From: Scenedesmus sp. ARA3
Lineage: Eukaryota > Chlorophyta > Chlorophyceae > Sphaeropleales > Scenedesmaceae
Length of the DNA stretch: 40,013 bases
NCBI GenBank assembly: GCA_004335835.1
Contig: RWJK01001388.1
Coordinates: forward strand, 1-40,013
Direction of reading: 5' to 3'
A program made the position numbers and the translations under genes. Shown here in pieces: positions 10,499 through 20,780 of the stretch. Under the pieces are notes generated by a model. The model saw only the letters and a list, made by a program, of their open reading frames with translations, was not told where the DNA came from and ran no database searches. The number at the start of each line of letters is the position of its first letter. Position 1 is the first letter of the stretch.

Positions 10499-11009
10499 TC
10501 AACATCTCCTGATGCTGACCTGTTTTGCGGCGAACACGCTCACAGCAAGGTGAGCATGTGTAAATGCCTAGTTAGTTTCGACATGGACGTGATCAAGAAA
10601 GCTTCGCCAGAGGGATGCTGGCAACACGGCAACGTGGTCTGGAGAATGTAGATCGGCATGCTGAGTAATCGACCGTTTGTTAACTGATGCCGGGATCTGG
10701 CGGCAGACATAGACCTGCGACAGCCATACATCTGCTCAAGTACGGCTTTAAAAGATCTGTATTTGTAAGCCGAGGGATACCCTGGGCCTGGCTTTTGATC
10801 TACGTGAACGGAACAACAGTTGCCGCATCAACGCACATTGAAGCCACGCCATCGCATGGCATAATTGTTTTCAAAACGCTAGTTGTTCGTGCTGTGGATC
10901 TTTGTTGTCACCCACCCTCGCAATAGGCCCGAGAGAGCGCCTGGCAGGGCAGTGCTCAGCCGATCAAGTGCTCAGCTTGGTTCATTAAGATCTTAGTTAA
11001 TCTTCCATA

Positions 11010-14008
11010 ATGAGGAGGGTGCCGAGTGTCAGTCGCTTGGAGGGATCAACAGCAGGCAGGCCTGCTTACCCCGGTGCTCGGCTGGTCAGGAGAGCCAGGG
11101 ACAAAGCCGTAGCATGGTCTTCCTACGTGCAGCGTTCTTCTGTTGTTGCAACAGCTGCCTCTCCAGTCAAGCTGGGCTCTACTGTCGTTAGGAGCCTTAG
11201 CAGGCACTCCCTCAAGGTGGGTCTGCTGCACACTGCTATGACCTGCAGTTGCCAGTGGACAATGCACACGCACAACAGTCCAGCCGTCAGTCCAGCTGTC
11301 AGAATCAGACAGCATTATTGAATCCTGCAGTATGGCACGTGCTCTTGGGCTTTTGCAAGGATACTGGCAGCTGCTGTGCTGGCCTGTCATGCCATGCAGG
11401 ATGGCAGATCTGCTGATTCTGCAGACACAGGTTCAGCATCAGTTTGCGTCCAGCTCTGGGGTACAATCGCTAGCACAATAGGAGTATGTTATTGCAATCA
11501 GGGTTTGCCATAATGTCAGTGTGCTGCTGCAGCCGCAGACATATCCTGCTAGCATGCATGGGCTTGTGGCGATTACTTGCCAGCATGCTGGCACAACACC
11601 AACTAGCAGATATAATCGCAGGCTACCACCTGGTGCACACCCTGCTCATCTGTGTATTAACTACCCTCACTTCCCGGTGCATTTGCAATCGGCAGGTCCT
11701 GAATGCAGTTGCCATGGCCAATGCAGCAGCGCTGCCTTCAGATGCTGACCTGTCAGTAGACCTCGACTGGAGGCCCAGCCTCTCAGCCACACAAGAAATA
11801 GTCTGCTGGAGCTGCGCAGCCATCACAGCATGCGTGGTGTACCTGTTCACGGCGCCAGCGGGCGTGAGCATACCGTACGCCACGTGCATCGGGCTGCTGT
11901 TTGGCCTCGTGCTGTACACGCTGCGCAATGCGCTGCTTGAGGAGCTGTACAAGGTGCGGCGGACAAGGACCTGAGCATTTTTTTGAAACATCGGTTCGCC
12001 ATGTTGTAACACAGATGCAGTGCAGTGCTTGTGTATGTTATATACCAAGAAAGATGGGGCCAAATCAAGCGAGCTGTGTGTGACACGTTGAAATCTTGAA
12101 GCTGAACATTTCCCAGAAGCATCTGACCGAACACATGGCTGCTGCTGCTGCTGTCGCTGCTGCTGCTGCTGCTGCTGCCAGGCTCGTGAGCGCATCGAGG
12201 CTGACCTAGGCGACCCTGACTCGCGCTTCAGGCACATCGACAACCTCTCAGTGCACGTCAAGGTGCGCACAAAACACAAATGAGAGTTGCTGGCGCTGCT
12301 GGCGCTGCAGCTGCTGCTGCTGCCGGGATGTAGCTGTACTCAAAGAGCTCACATAAGTATGCATTATACATGCAAGCAGAGGACCTAACCTGTGCTGGCA
12401 ATTGCTGGCGAGTTGGGGCTGTTGTGCTGCCTGCTGCACTGACAGCTCACATTGCTTGGATGCTTGTATACACCATTCCAGCAACAGCTTCCTGCTGACG
12501 CGCAAACAAAACACTTTGCAAGACTCACCACCTAGACGTCCACCAGCTCTGTGCACAGTCAACAGTTCTGTCAGCCAAGTCACCTTCTGATAGCTGCTTA
12601 CTATGTCATGTGCCACTGCCATATGTCACAGGTGAAGGCCTCACGATCGCTGCCGCCGCCGGCGCCCACAGCAGCAGCAGCGCGCCTCGCACCGCCGCCA
12701 GCAGCAGCAGCGCGCCTGCAAGGCCCAGTGCCTGCAGTGCACTGCTATCATGGCTTTGGCAGCAACACCTGGTCCTGGTCTCTGGTGCAGCAGCAGCTGG
12801 CTGAGCGGCTGGGGGCGCTGGTCACTGCGCATGACATGCCGGGCTTTGGCCTCACCCAGAGGTATGAATAAGAAGCACAGAAGTATTTTTTGACTGGTTG
12901 CAAGCTACTTGACGTTCACTCCTTATTGGTTTGAGTCTGAAGTCGTTCACCAGCTACGCGTTTTGGCCTCACGCAGAGGTGTGCTGCATGACTGGCTGCT
13001 ACTAGCAGCACTAGTAGTGTAGTGCATAGAGCTACAGTTATGGCTTTGTAGTAATGTCTGGTCACTGCGCTTGACATGCCAGGCTTTGGCCTCACGCAGA
13101 GGTGTGCTGCAGGACAGGCTGCTAGTGTAGTGCGTAGAGTTACATTTTATGGCTTTGTAGTCGTGGCCTGGTCACTGCGCATGACATGCCAGGCTTTGGC
13201 CTGTCGCAGAGGTGTGATGCAGGACTGGCTGCTGGTGTAGTGCGTAGAGTTACAGTTATGGCTTTGTAGTCATGGCCTGGTTACTGCGCATGACATGTCG
13301 GGCTTTGGCCTCACTCAAAGGTATGTTGCAGGATTGGCTGCTAGTGTACTGCTTAGCTTTTCCGTTCAATGTATGAAAGTGCTACCACATGGCGGTACCT
13401 GGCTTTGCCGCTCCCTGCTAGCTGCAACAATGGACCAGGAATCTGTCTCCCACAAGGCCACAAGGCAAACTGCCACTCACTGACAATGGTACTGCTGCTG
13501 CTGCTGCTGTTGCTGTGTTGTCATTGCAGGCCCACCGACCTGTCAGGTTACTACCTGGCCTTCAACGGCAGGCTGGGCCGCTTAGTAATGGACTATGAAC
13601 TCACAGTGAGAGGCCTGCTGAGCCGCGCAGCAGCAGCAAAGTCCAGCGAAGCAGGCTACCCGCACACCAGTGTGCACGAGCCTGCAGACACTGCACCGGC
13701 AGCAGCGGCAGCAGCAGTGGCGGACCCAACAGCTGCTGCAGCAGCAGCTGCAGTGGAGCAGGAGCCGGCAGCAGTACAGGCACTTGAGCGTGAGAGTGGT
13801 GGGTCTGCAACTGAGGCTGCAGCAGCAGCAGTAGAGCAGGGGATGGAGTCTCCGCTGCAGGCAACAGCAGCAGCAGCAGGCGAGGGCAGTGTGACGGGCT
13901 TTGTAAAGGGCTCTGCAGCAGCAGTAGCAGAAGCTGCAACCGGCAGCAGTAGTGAGGCAAGTGCGGCAGCTGATGGTGCAAAGGCGCCAAGCAGCAGCAG
14001 CAGCAGCA

Positions 14009-14042
<34 letters not shown>

Positions 14043-15144
14043 ATCGGATCAGCAGCGGGTGAAGCGAGTGCTGATGGGGCATAGCCTTGGAGGGGCCTGT
14101 GCAGCGCTTGAGTATGTTTTCAACGCTTCGGAGTATGCAGCAGTGATTCTGGTGGACCCAGCAATCATTGCAGGACTGCGCAGCAATGGCAGCAGCCAGC
14201 TGGAGCAGCTGCAAGACGGCAGTGCATTCACCCGCAGCCTTGCTAGCGGGGAGTTTGAGCAGCCAGCAGCAGCAGCAGCTGCAGCACAGCAGGCTGAAGC
14301 AGCAGCACGTGCCGCGCGGCTCAGCAGCAGCAGCAGCAGGTCGGAGGCCAGCAGCAGCGACCTGGATGCAATGGCAGCAGAGAGCAGCAGCAGCAGCAGC
14401 AGCAGCGCGCAAGGCAGGGGCGGCGAGCTGTCGCGTAGTGAGTCCCTGAATGCAGCAGCAGCTGCCGGCGACGTCGCTTTCTACGCCACGCGGGGCGATG
14501 AGTCGCAGTTTGCTGCGCTGCTGAAGCCCAATGGCAGCAAGAACGGCAACGGAAACTTGCTCAGCACGCTGCTATCACGCGGGCTGGCACTGGTGCAGAC
14601 GGCTGTGATGCTGTCGACAGTGCTGGTGCTGTCGCTGCTGCGGCCGGCCATCGTGCTGCTGCTGCGCTCGCTGGTACGCTCCCGAACCTTCTGGGCCAAC
14701 ACACTGCGCCAAGCCTACTATGATCAGTCCAAGGTTACTCCAGCAGCAGTAGATGCGTACCGGCTCCCGCAGCTCGTAAAAGGCTGGGAAAGCGGTATGG
14801 TGCAGTTCCTGCTGGCGCGCCTGGGTGCTGGCGGCAGCACAACAGCCACCAGTGCAGCAGCAGCAGCGGGTGCAGCACCTATGGGCGGGCTGGAAGATGC
14901 CGGGCTCGCCACGCGGTTTGCAGCAGCAGTAGCCGCACACAACACGCCAGTGCTGATTGTGCATGGCGCTGGGGATAAGCTGGTGCCTGCAAGTAACAGC
15001 ATGAAGCTGGCGAGGCTTGTGAAGGGCTGCAGGCTTGCTGTGGTGAAGCGCGCGGGACACTGCCCCCAGGAGGAAGAGCCGGAGCTGTTTGCTGACATTG
15101 TGACCAGCTTCCTGGCACGCCACACAGCTGTGCAAGGGGCCTAG
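11010..15144 (+). CDS. Membrane-anchored, probably plastid alpha/beta hydrolase with giant low-complexity insertion
   Basis: Exons 11010-11216, 11696-11953, 12182-12262, 12632-12861, 13530-15144 (TAG) give about 796 aa. Residues 1-75 or so are rich in Arg, Ser, Val and Ala with few acids, like a transit peptide. Exon 2 encodes two hydrophobic helices (IVCWSCAAITACVVYLF and IGLLFGLVLYTLRNALL), then ELYK joins in phase to ARERIEADLGDPDSRF and the hydrolase core. Core motifs: oxyanion loop H222-GFG, nucleophile elbow G-H-S444-L-G-G, acid D741 in GAGDKLVP and H769 in AGHCPQ, a complete triad. Between the oxyanion loop and Ser444 lies about 150 residues of Ala/Ser/Glu repeats ending in poly-Ser, and a second such insert follows residue 490. 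Substrate unknown; plant relatives are plastid esterases or lipases of unassigned role. The start at 11010 is the least certain part. Confidence 0.82.
12950..13330 (+). repeat. Tandem echoes of the exon 4 donor edge in hydrolase intron 4
   Basis: The end of exon 4 (12821-12861, coding for VTAHDMPGFGLTQR) recurs after its donor at about 13061-13103, 13171-13213 and 13280-13325, with a shorter remnant near 12958-12985. The period is 109-110 bp. Each copy keeps GACATG(C/T)C(A/G)GGCTTTGGCCT and an AGAGGT or AAAGGT donor-like end. Upstream of each is TATGGCTTTGTAGT, which resembles the exon's earlier HGFGSN segment with a deletion between, so the unit seems to descend from a collapsed copy of the whole exon 4 core. 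Confidence 0.92.
14000..14040 (+). repeat. Coding (AGC)n microsatellite giving poly-Ser in the hydrolase
   Basis: AGC runs at about 13989-14040, with a few interruptions, encode an almost unbroken Ser stretch directly before SDQQRVKRVLMGHSLGG. Further AGC and GCA runs through 13680-14420 encode the Ala and Ser blocks. The frame choice (Ser or Ala) shifts along the insert while the reading frame stays open. Confidence 0.9.
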
Positions 15145-15285
15145 ATGTAGCGCTCTGTGTTGGTTTGACCGGAGGTGCAGCCTAGTTTGCTGCTTGAGGC
15201 AAGGCAGGCGTGTCGAATGGTGACCAGGTGGAGCCGTGCTGATGCCATGCAGGACGCTACTGGTTTTCAGATTCGTGCCATGCTG

Positions 15286-15415
15286 CCGGCTTGCTGTGGT
15301 GAAGCGGGCGGGGCACTGCCCCCAGGAGGAGGAGCCGCAGCTATTTGCTGACATTGTGACCAGCTTCCTGGCACGCCACGCGGCTGTGCAAGGGGCTTGG
15401 GTTGATGTTGATTAA
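15286..15415 (+). repeat. Duplicated 3' end of the hydrolase reading frame beyond its stop codon
   Basis: Bases 15286-15400 repeat 15030-15140 with about 90% identity, from GGCTTGCTGTGGTGAAGCG through CATTGTGACCAGCTTCCTGG to GTGCAAGGGGC. In the copy the original stop position is altered and the frame runs on a few codons to a TAA at about 15412. It is an orphan of the catalytic His segment (AGHCPQEEEP) with no upstream hydrolase core. Confidence 0.92.
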
Positions 15416-16262
15416 GGGCAGCTGCCTTTATATGTTCTGGAATATGTGCTGCCTGAGGCAAGCCAGGCATGCTAGGTGGTAGTTGGCATGGTCGGTCGGA
15501 TAAGCTGCAGGAGCTGTCTAAAGTTCCATTGCTCTTTGATGTCATGCATGCCTGGACCGTTTTTTCAGCCGACTCTTGAACATGCTGGTGCTGCTTCTTG
15601 CTCGTGAGTGTTGTGTTGGATCTGCTGCTGCCGGTGTGCATGCCACATGATGTGCATGCATCGCAGGGTGGGGGCGTGCCTGACGTGTATGCAAGTCTGC
15701 AAAGCACATGTCGGATGTTTGCAATGTCAAGAGGGATGCACTGGTTGCAGACTGTAGCCGGCTGTGGGTGTTCTGGTGTGTGTGCATGGTGCCTGAACAT
15801 GCCAAACAGTTGCCAGTAGAGGCTGTGCCCAGCACAGGCCCGGCAACTGCTAGAGCACTGGAGAGCTGAACGCTAAGTGTATGTGTGTGATGTGCTTGGC
15901 CTGTGCTGTGGACTGATTGAGAGGGAGGCAACCAACAGATGAGTGCGAACATTTCATGGTCTTTGCGTGCCGCTTTGTATTCTGGTGTGTACTGTGAATG
16001 GCCGAGTTACACGGTGTGTACAGCAGGGTGTGTGTATCAATTTGTGTTTGACTGTGCATATGAGCTTGTTGGTGCAGCGGTCACACTGCTGTGCAAGTTG
16101 CCAAACTTAGCAGTATTTGAACTAGCACGTTTGTATGTCGAAGCTATCTGCTTGCAGGCCACAGCTTAAGCCGCCTGCACTGTTTTTACCCCAGCGTGCT
16201 ATGGCTCCTAGGGCTTTGCCTGGGTTTGCAACCAGGTTTTTGCGACAAGAGTGAATCCTGCA

Positions 16263-16389
16263 GACACACGCCGGACACTAGGTGCATACTTGGACCTTTC
16301 CGGCGTTGCGTGTCTTGTGTCTTGACAGGGGGTCCAAGTTTTGGCAGCTCTGATGTTTCAAACATCCAAGTTGTCACGTCAGAGCTGCC
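16263..16389. repeat. Cluster of nested inverted repeats
   Basis: Three exact pairs stack in 125 bp: ACTTGGACC (16288-16296) with GGTCCAAGT (16331-16339); GGCAGCTCTGA (16343-16353) with TCAGAGCTGCC (16379-16389); and the palindrome GATGTTT-C-AAACATC (16352-16366) inside the latter. An imperfect pair GACACACGCCGG / CCGGCGTTGCGTGTC flanks the first. It could be a fold-back transposon remnant or a structured RNA. No protein-coding context. Confidence 0.7.
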
Positions 16390-18588
16390 CGTCACTGCCC
16401 CTGCATAGTAGTGCTCACCACTGCGTGTGGTTTGACGGTTGATGCATGTGTACACGTGTCACACATTCAGAGTTCCTGTACTGTGGGGCTGCAAGGCCTT
16501 CCAGGCTCGTTCTGCTCTGCGGTGCATGCCGGCGCTGCCGGCAGTGCGGCGCCGCGATGCTGTGCGGCGTAGTGCGTGCTGCCTTGCCGCAGCCTGATTG
16601 TAGCCTGACACATGATGACTAGAACGTTGAATGTCGCTCTTTATGGGTAACCGTGAATTTTTGCAGTGTGCTGTCAAAGCCAGCGTGCCAGTAGGCTTGA
16701 AAGGGGGGGGGCTTGTGCACTGCAATGCTGAGCGGTTCAGGCTCAGGCGGGGCGCCCCCTGACATCAATTTGCACAGCGTGAAAACCCCACCGCTGCCAA
16801 ACTTGAGGGCAGACCCTATTGCAGCTGATACATGGAAAACATGTGCTTTCGCTGCATCGGGAGCTGGCAGGCACAAGAGTGGTCAAAAGCGTCATGTGTG
16901 CAAATCAAATTCCTGGCAGGGTTTTGGGGTCCCAGCTGGTGGTGGACGCTAGATGGGGCAAAAGCGCACGGGCAAGCAATATCCATAAGAAACGCTTCGT
17001 TTCCTGCTTTTGATGCTGAGCGACATTGAAGATGGAAGCAGCAGTTACGCTGGTGCACCGTGTGCGCCCACAGTGTCGCTTTCAATAGCCCTGAATCTTG
17101 AGTCTAACCTAAACCCAATATAGTCTTACAATGGGACCGATCGCCGTGCATCTCACGCCCTGGAGCAGCACCAGCAGGTACGTGGTGGTCAGCAGCAGAT
17201 CTGTTCAGAACAAGATCAATTGCTGCATGTGTCTGTTTGATGAGTTGCTGTTCTGCGTGTCCATGTACGCCCCTGGAAGTGATGGTATTGGTAAAAGGTC
17301 TGAGTGGTGCAGCAGCATGCCGTCTGGCAGCGTGTGTGCCACAGTGTGCCTGCCTGAGTGTTGCATGCCTTGTGCAACCCGGCACATGCCTTTAAGCCAA
17401 GGCAGTGTGCCTCGCAAACGCAAGGACAAACCTTTGACTATCAAGGGCTGGCACATGCCCTATTGCTGCATGTATGCAGCAGTAGGGCATGCAGTGGCTG
17501 CATCAAGTTCCTGCAAGCCATTGCTGTGGTGCTGCCCACACAAAACTGGCAGCGTCTTGGGCGGCATGCTGTCGGTGCAGATGCCTGGGCATGTTGCGGC
17601 ACCAACGCTGTGACGACCGCATTTTACTGATCCAGGGACTCGCGTCTTGTGTTTTTTGATGTTGTTTGTGATGTTGCTGTGTTTGTGTGTGACGTGAGAA
17701 ACCTTCGCAGCTGAGCAGCAGCACTGCGGCTGTAGGGATGCACAAGCACCCATCCAGAGAACTCAGCACACTGTTTACAGCCATGCTGACAATGCTGTGC
17801 TGCGTCTGCTGCTGCCTGTGCACACCCGCAGGCTGCTGCTGCTCCAGGGCTGTGACAGGTAAGGACGTGGCAGTGGGGCACCAGTTGAGTGTTACTTTTG
17901 CTGCGACGCAACAGTATAACTACAGTTGGTAAGGCAACAGCTGTGCATGTTGAAGTTCACAGCAGCAACAGCATGATCATGAGTCATGTTGCACACACGA
18001 GCTCGTGAAAGCGCAGACCCACTTGAAACAGTGTACACAGCACATAAACACGATGTGTGCAGCAATGGCCAGCTGTCCAGCAGCTGCACTTCTTTGATTG
18101 TTAAAGAGCCTCTAGCAATTGCGCAAGTAGCAACAACGACATGCCACTTTGCAAAATAGAACTGACGAAGTTGCGGATTGAGTTCAAGCCTTGAACTGTC
18201 CTGAGAACAGTGGTGCTTGCAGCATCATGCTACCATGATGGTCCTTGTTGCAGAGAGTGGTTGATGTTTGACAGCAGGACACCATGCTGCCCTTTGATGC
18301 GGCAGGCATTGCAAAGCAGCCACAAAACAGCAGCAGTGCTAGCAGATGGAAGTGCATGGACGGCTTTCTTACGATACAAGGCCTGCTTATGCGCAACCAA
18401 AAACTTGCGCACCCACATCACAACATGACAACACCAGATATGTTGCAACACACGGATTGTGTTTGATGCGCCAAGAAAGCCATTTGTGGCCTGCTTACTA
18501 AGTCAAGTAACATCATATGACCGCAGCAGTGCACACTGCTGCAACGTGCTAGCAAGAGCCAGAGACGGGCTGTAGCCCCCCCATGCAC

Positions 18589-20745
18589 TTACCGCCCATG
18601 CATAGGCACCACATCATCACCGCTGCCCCCAAACGGCTGCATACTCGCGGCCTGCTTTACAATGTTAGAGATCGAGCCGGCAGTTGCCAGCAGCGTCACC
18701 ACAGCAATCACAACATTCACGGCCACAATGGCCAGCCAGGTCGCGCTGCGTTTGGAGGGCCTATATACCTTGCAGTACATTGCGGATGGGAAGTATACAG
18801 CTGTCGGATAGAATGTCACTGCACCTATTAGCCCACCAAATGCGCCAAAAAATGGCAGCGCAGCAGCAACCAACGTGGTGCAGCACACATATAGGGTGCG
18901 GTACGCTGCTCGTACGAGTGTGGCACCAGCAGGCAGAGCCCCAGTTACGCTGCAGCAGCGACGCCAGCGTGGCGCGCTGCTGCTGCTGCTGCTGCTGCTG
19001 CCCAGCGCTTTCCGCTGTTGCTGCTGCTGTTGTTGTTGCTGCTGTGTTGGAAGGGCACCCACAACTGCTAGGGACGGCATGCACGCAATCAGCCAATCCT
19101 CGATTGTGGCATACATGGGCTGGGCAAACACCTGCGCAGCAGCAGCAGCAGCAGCAGCAACAGTAGCAGCAGCAGCGGCAAGGGGGTCAATTGTGCCATC
19201 ACTGGTAGCACCAATGACTGCAATCCTGTACGGGCGGCATGCCTGGGCTGGGCAAACGCGATAGTATTGCAGTGTGGCCAGCGGCAAGATACGGAGGCGA
19301 GGGCTGGTTGCTCATCAAGCTGCATATCAGGCACAGCAGCTTGCTTAAGCAGCGGCACACGCAACAGCCACTGCAAATACAGCCGCATGCGCAGGAAGCC
19401 ACACTGTACACAGCTGATACGTGCCGCATGCAACAGCGGCAACTGGTATGTGGGAGCCATGTGCACCAGCACCATCAGCATGGCACACAACAGTGATATT
19501 TATCACTGGCTGCACTCCTGGGTTCCTAGCATTTGCTGCAGCGGCTGCATCTTCCCACCTGGTATACTGGCGCCATGTGCACAAGCACCATCAGCATGAC
19601 ACACGATACTATCGTGTAGTGATGTTATGGCTGGCTGAGATTCTGGGCTTGTAGATTGCTGCAGCGCTGCATCTTCCCACCTGGTATGCCGGCGCCTTGT
19701 GCACCAGCACCTCCCATGCATGATACACAACACTTGAAAATCATGGCTGTACATCACTGGTTGAATGTCTGAACTTCTAGATTGCTGCAGCGGCTGCAGC
19801 CTCCCACCTGGTATGCGGGCGCCATGTGCACCAGCACCATCAGGTTGCCCAGGCTGCGAGCCCAGGCTGGAGCAGCGGGGAAGCCCTGCAAGGCAGCACC
19901 ACAGCGAGAGGGCAGGGTCGAGCCACACAAGATCATTCGGCCACAATTGCGCTGTGCGATGTACTACAGTAGAATCTGCGAGCGTGTGCGCCGTCGATCC
20001 AGCAGCGGCGCTTACTGCATGGCCGCCAACATGTTATGTAAAAGCATATGACACATACAGCACATCACTGATGGCAGTTGATGCCATCAGTGCAACTCAC
20101 ACCTCAGGTGTGAGTCCATACTGGCAGTACGGAGGCCGGCACAGCATCCCCCAGCGCTGCGTAGCCGAGGCAGCCCACCGCCATGTACAGGCAGAAGCCT
20201 GTTATGACATATCAATTGACGTTAGTTGCAACTAACACTCAACACATCAGCCCACCTGCAGTATGGAGGCCGGCACAGCATCCCCCAGCGCTGCGTAGCC
20301 GAGGCAGCCCACTGCCATGTACAGGCAGAAGCAGGTGCTCATGGAGGCGGTGATGGCCTTGCGCATCGACACAGCAGCTCGCGGCGGCTCGCGAAGCGTG
20401 TCCTGCAAGACCAGCAGCAAGGCCGGCAGGCAGTTGGGTTATGGACATGCTTAGATAGCTGGGCCACTTGCTGTGGCTTATGTAGACTCTGGTGTGAAGG
20501 GCAGGTTTGGCAGCAGCCAGCAGCTGATGGTGAGTTCCCAGGCCCTAAGTATCCATGTATGCATGTAGCGTGATGGTGCCTATAGTCCAGAAACGAGGCA
20601 CAAAGGCGTCGCCTTTTGGGGTATCATTACAACGCAGCTGGTGAGCTCAGACAAGGCTGGCAGGCAACGGCGTGGCAATGCAACTTGAACGGGTAGGTCG
20701 ATGCCAGCACCACCTATCTGCTGGGCTGGCGCCGGCCGTGAGGAG

Positions 20746-20780
<35 letters not shown>

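Larger units (their letters stand above)
8373..11009. other. Gene-free stretch between the PAQR and hydrolase genes
   Basis: 2.6 kb with no supportable exon; open frames here are short and show no family features. It contains the CCTGCAAGCAGG hairpin repeats (8386-8536), a direct repeat AGTTATGCACCTAT (two copies near 10391 and 10408), and the fold-back element at 10452-10498. It probably includes the PAQR 3' UTR and the hydrolase promoter. Confidence 0.6.
15145..18588. other. Gene-free stretch between convergent hydrolase and permease genes
   Basis: 3.4 kb without a supportable exon. It contains the duplicated hydrolase 3' end (15286-15400) and a cluster of inverted repeats at 16263-16389. 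The largest open frames here (for example 17131-17613 plus) have Cys/His/Met-rich compositions with no family signature and no splice-consistent partners. Confidence 0.6.

Noticed and set aside
11486..11974. Separate small two-helix membrane protein ending at a TGA at 11972
   Set aside because: A good donor (AAG/GTGCGG) lies at 11953, and splicing to the exon at 12182 continues in phase into ELYKARERIEADLGDPDSRF and the hydrolase core. The read-through tail VRRTRT looks like translated intron.
12005..12009. TGTAA as an algal polyadenylation signal
   Set aside because: It falls inside hydrolase intron 2 under the accepted model. TGTAA is not found consistently after the other stops, so I cannot claim this signal is used here.
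12135..12209. ATG followed by a poly-Ala frame as hydrolase start
   Set aside because: That frame stops at a TAG within 25 codons. The GCT/CTG run works better as the pyrimidine tract of intron 2, ending CCAG at 12181.
13582..14412. 276-residue minus-strand open frame rich in Cys/Ala/Leu
   Set aside because: It is the complement of the CAG/GCA repeats of hydrolase exon 5, which stay open in several frames. It has no family features.
17131..17613. 160-residue plus-strand frame rich in Cys and Met
   Set aside because: No recognisable domain, no splice-compatible neighbours, and composition is what TGC-rich DNA gives by chance.
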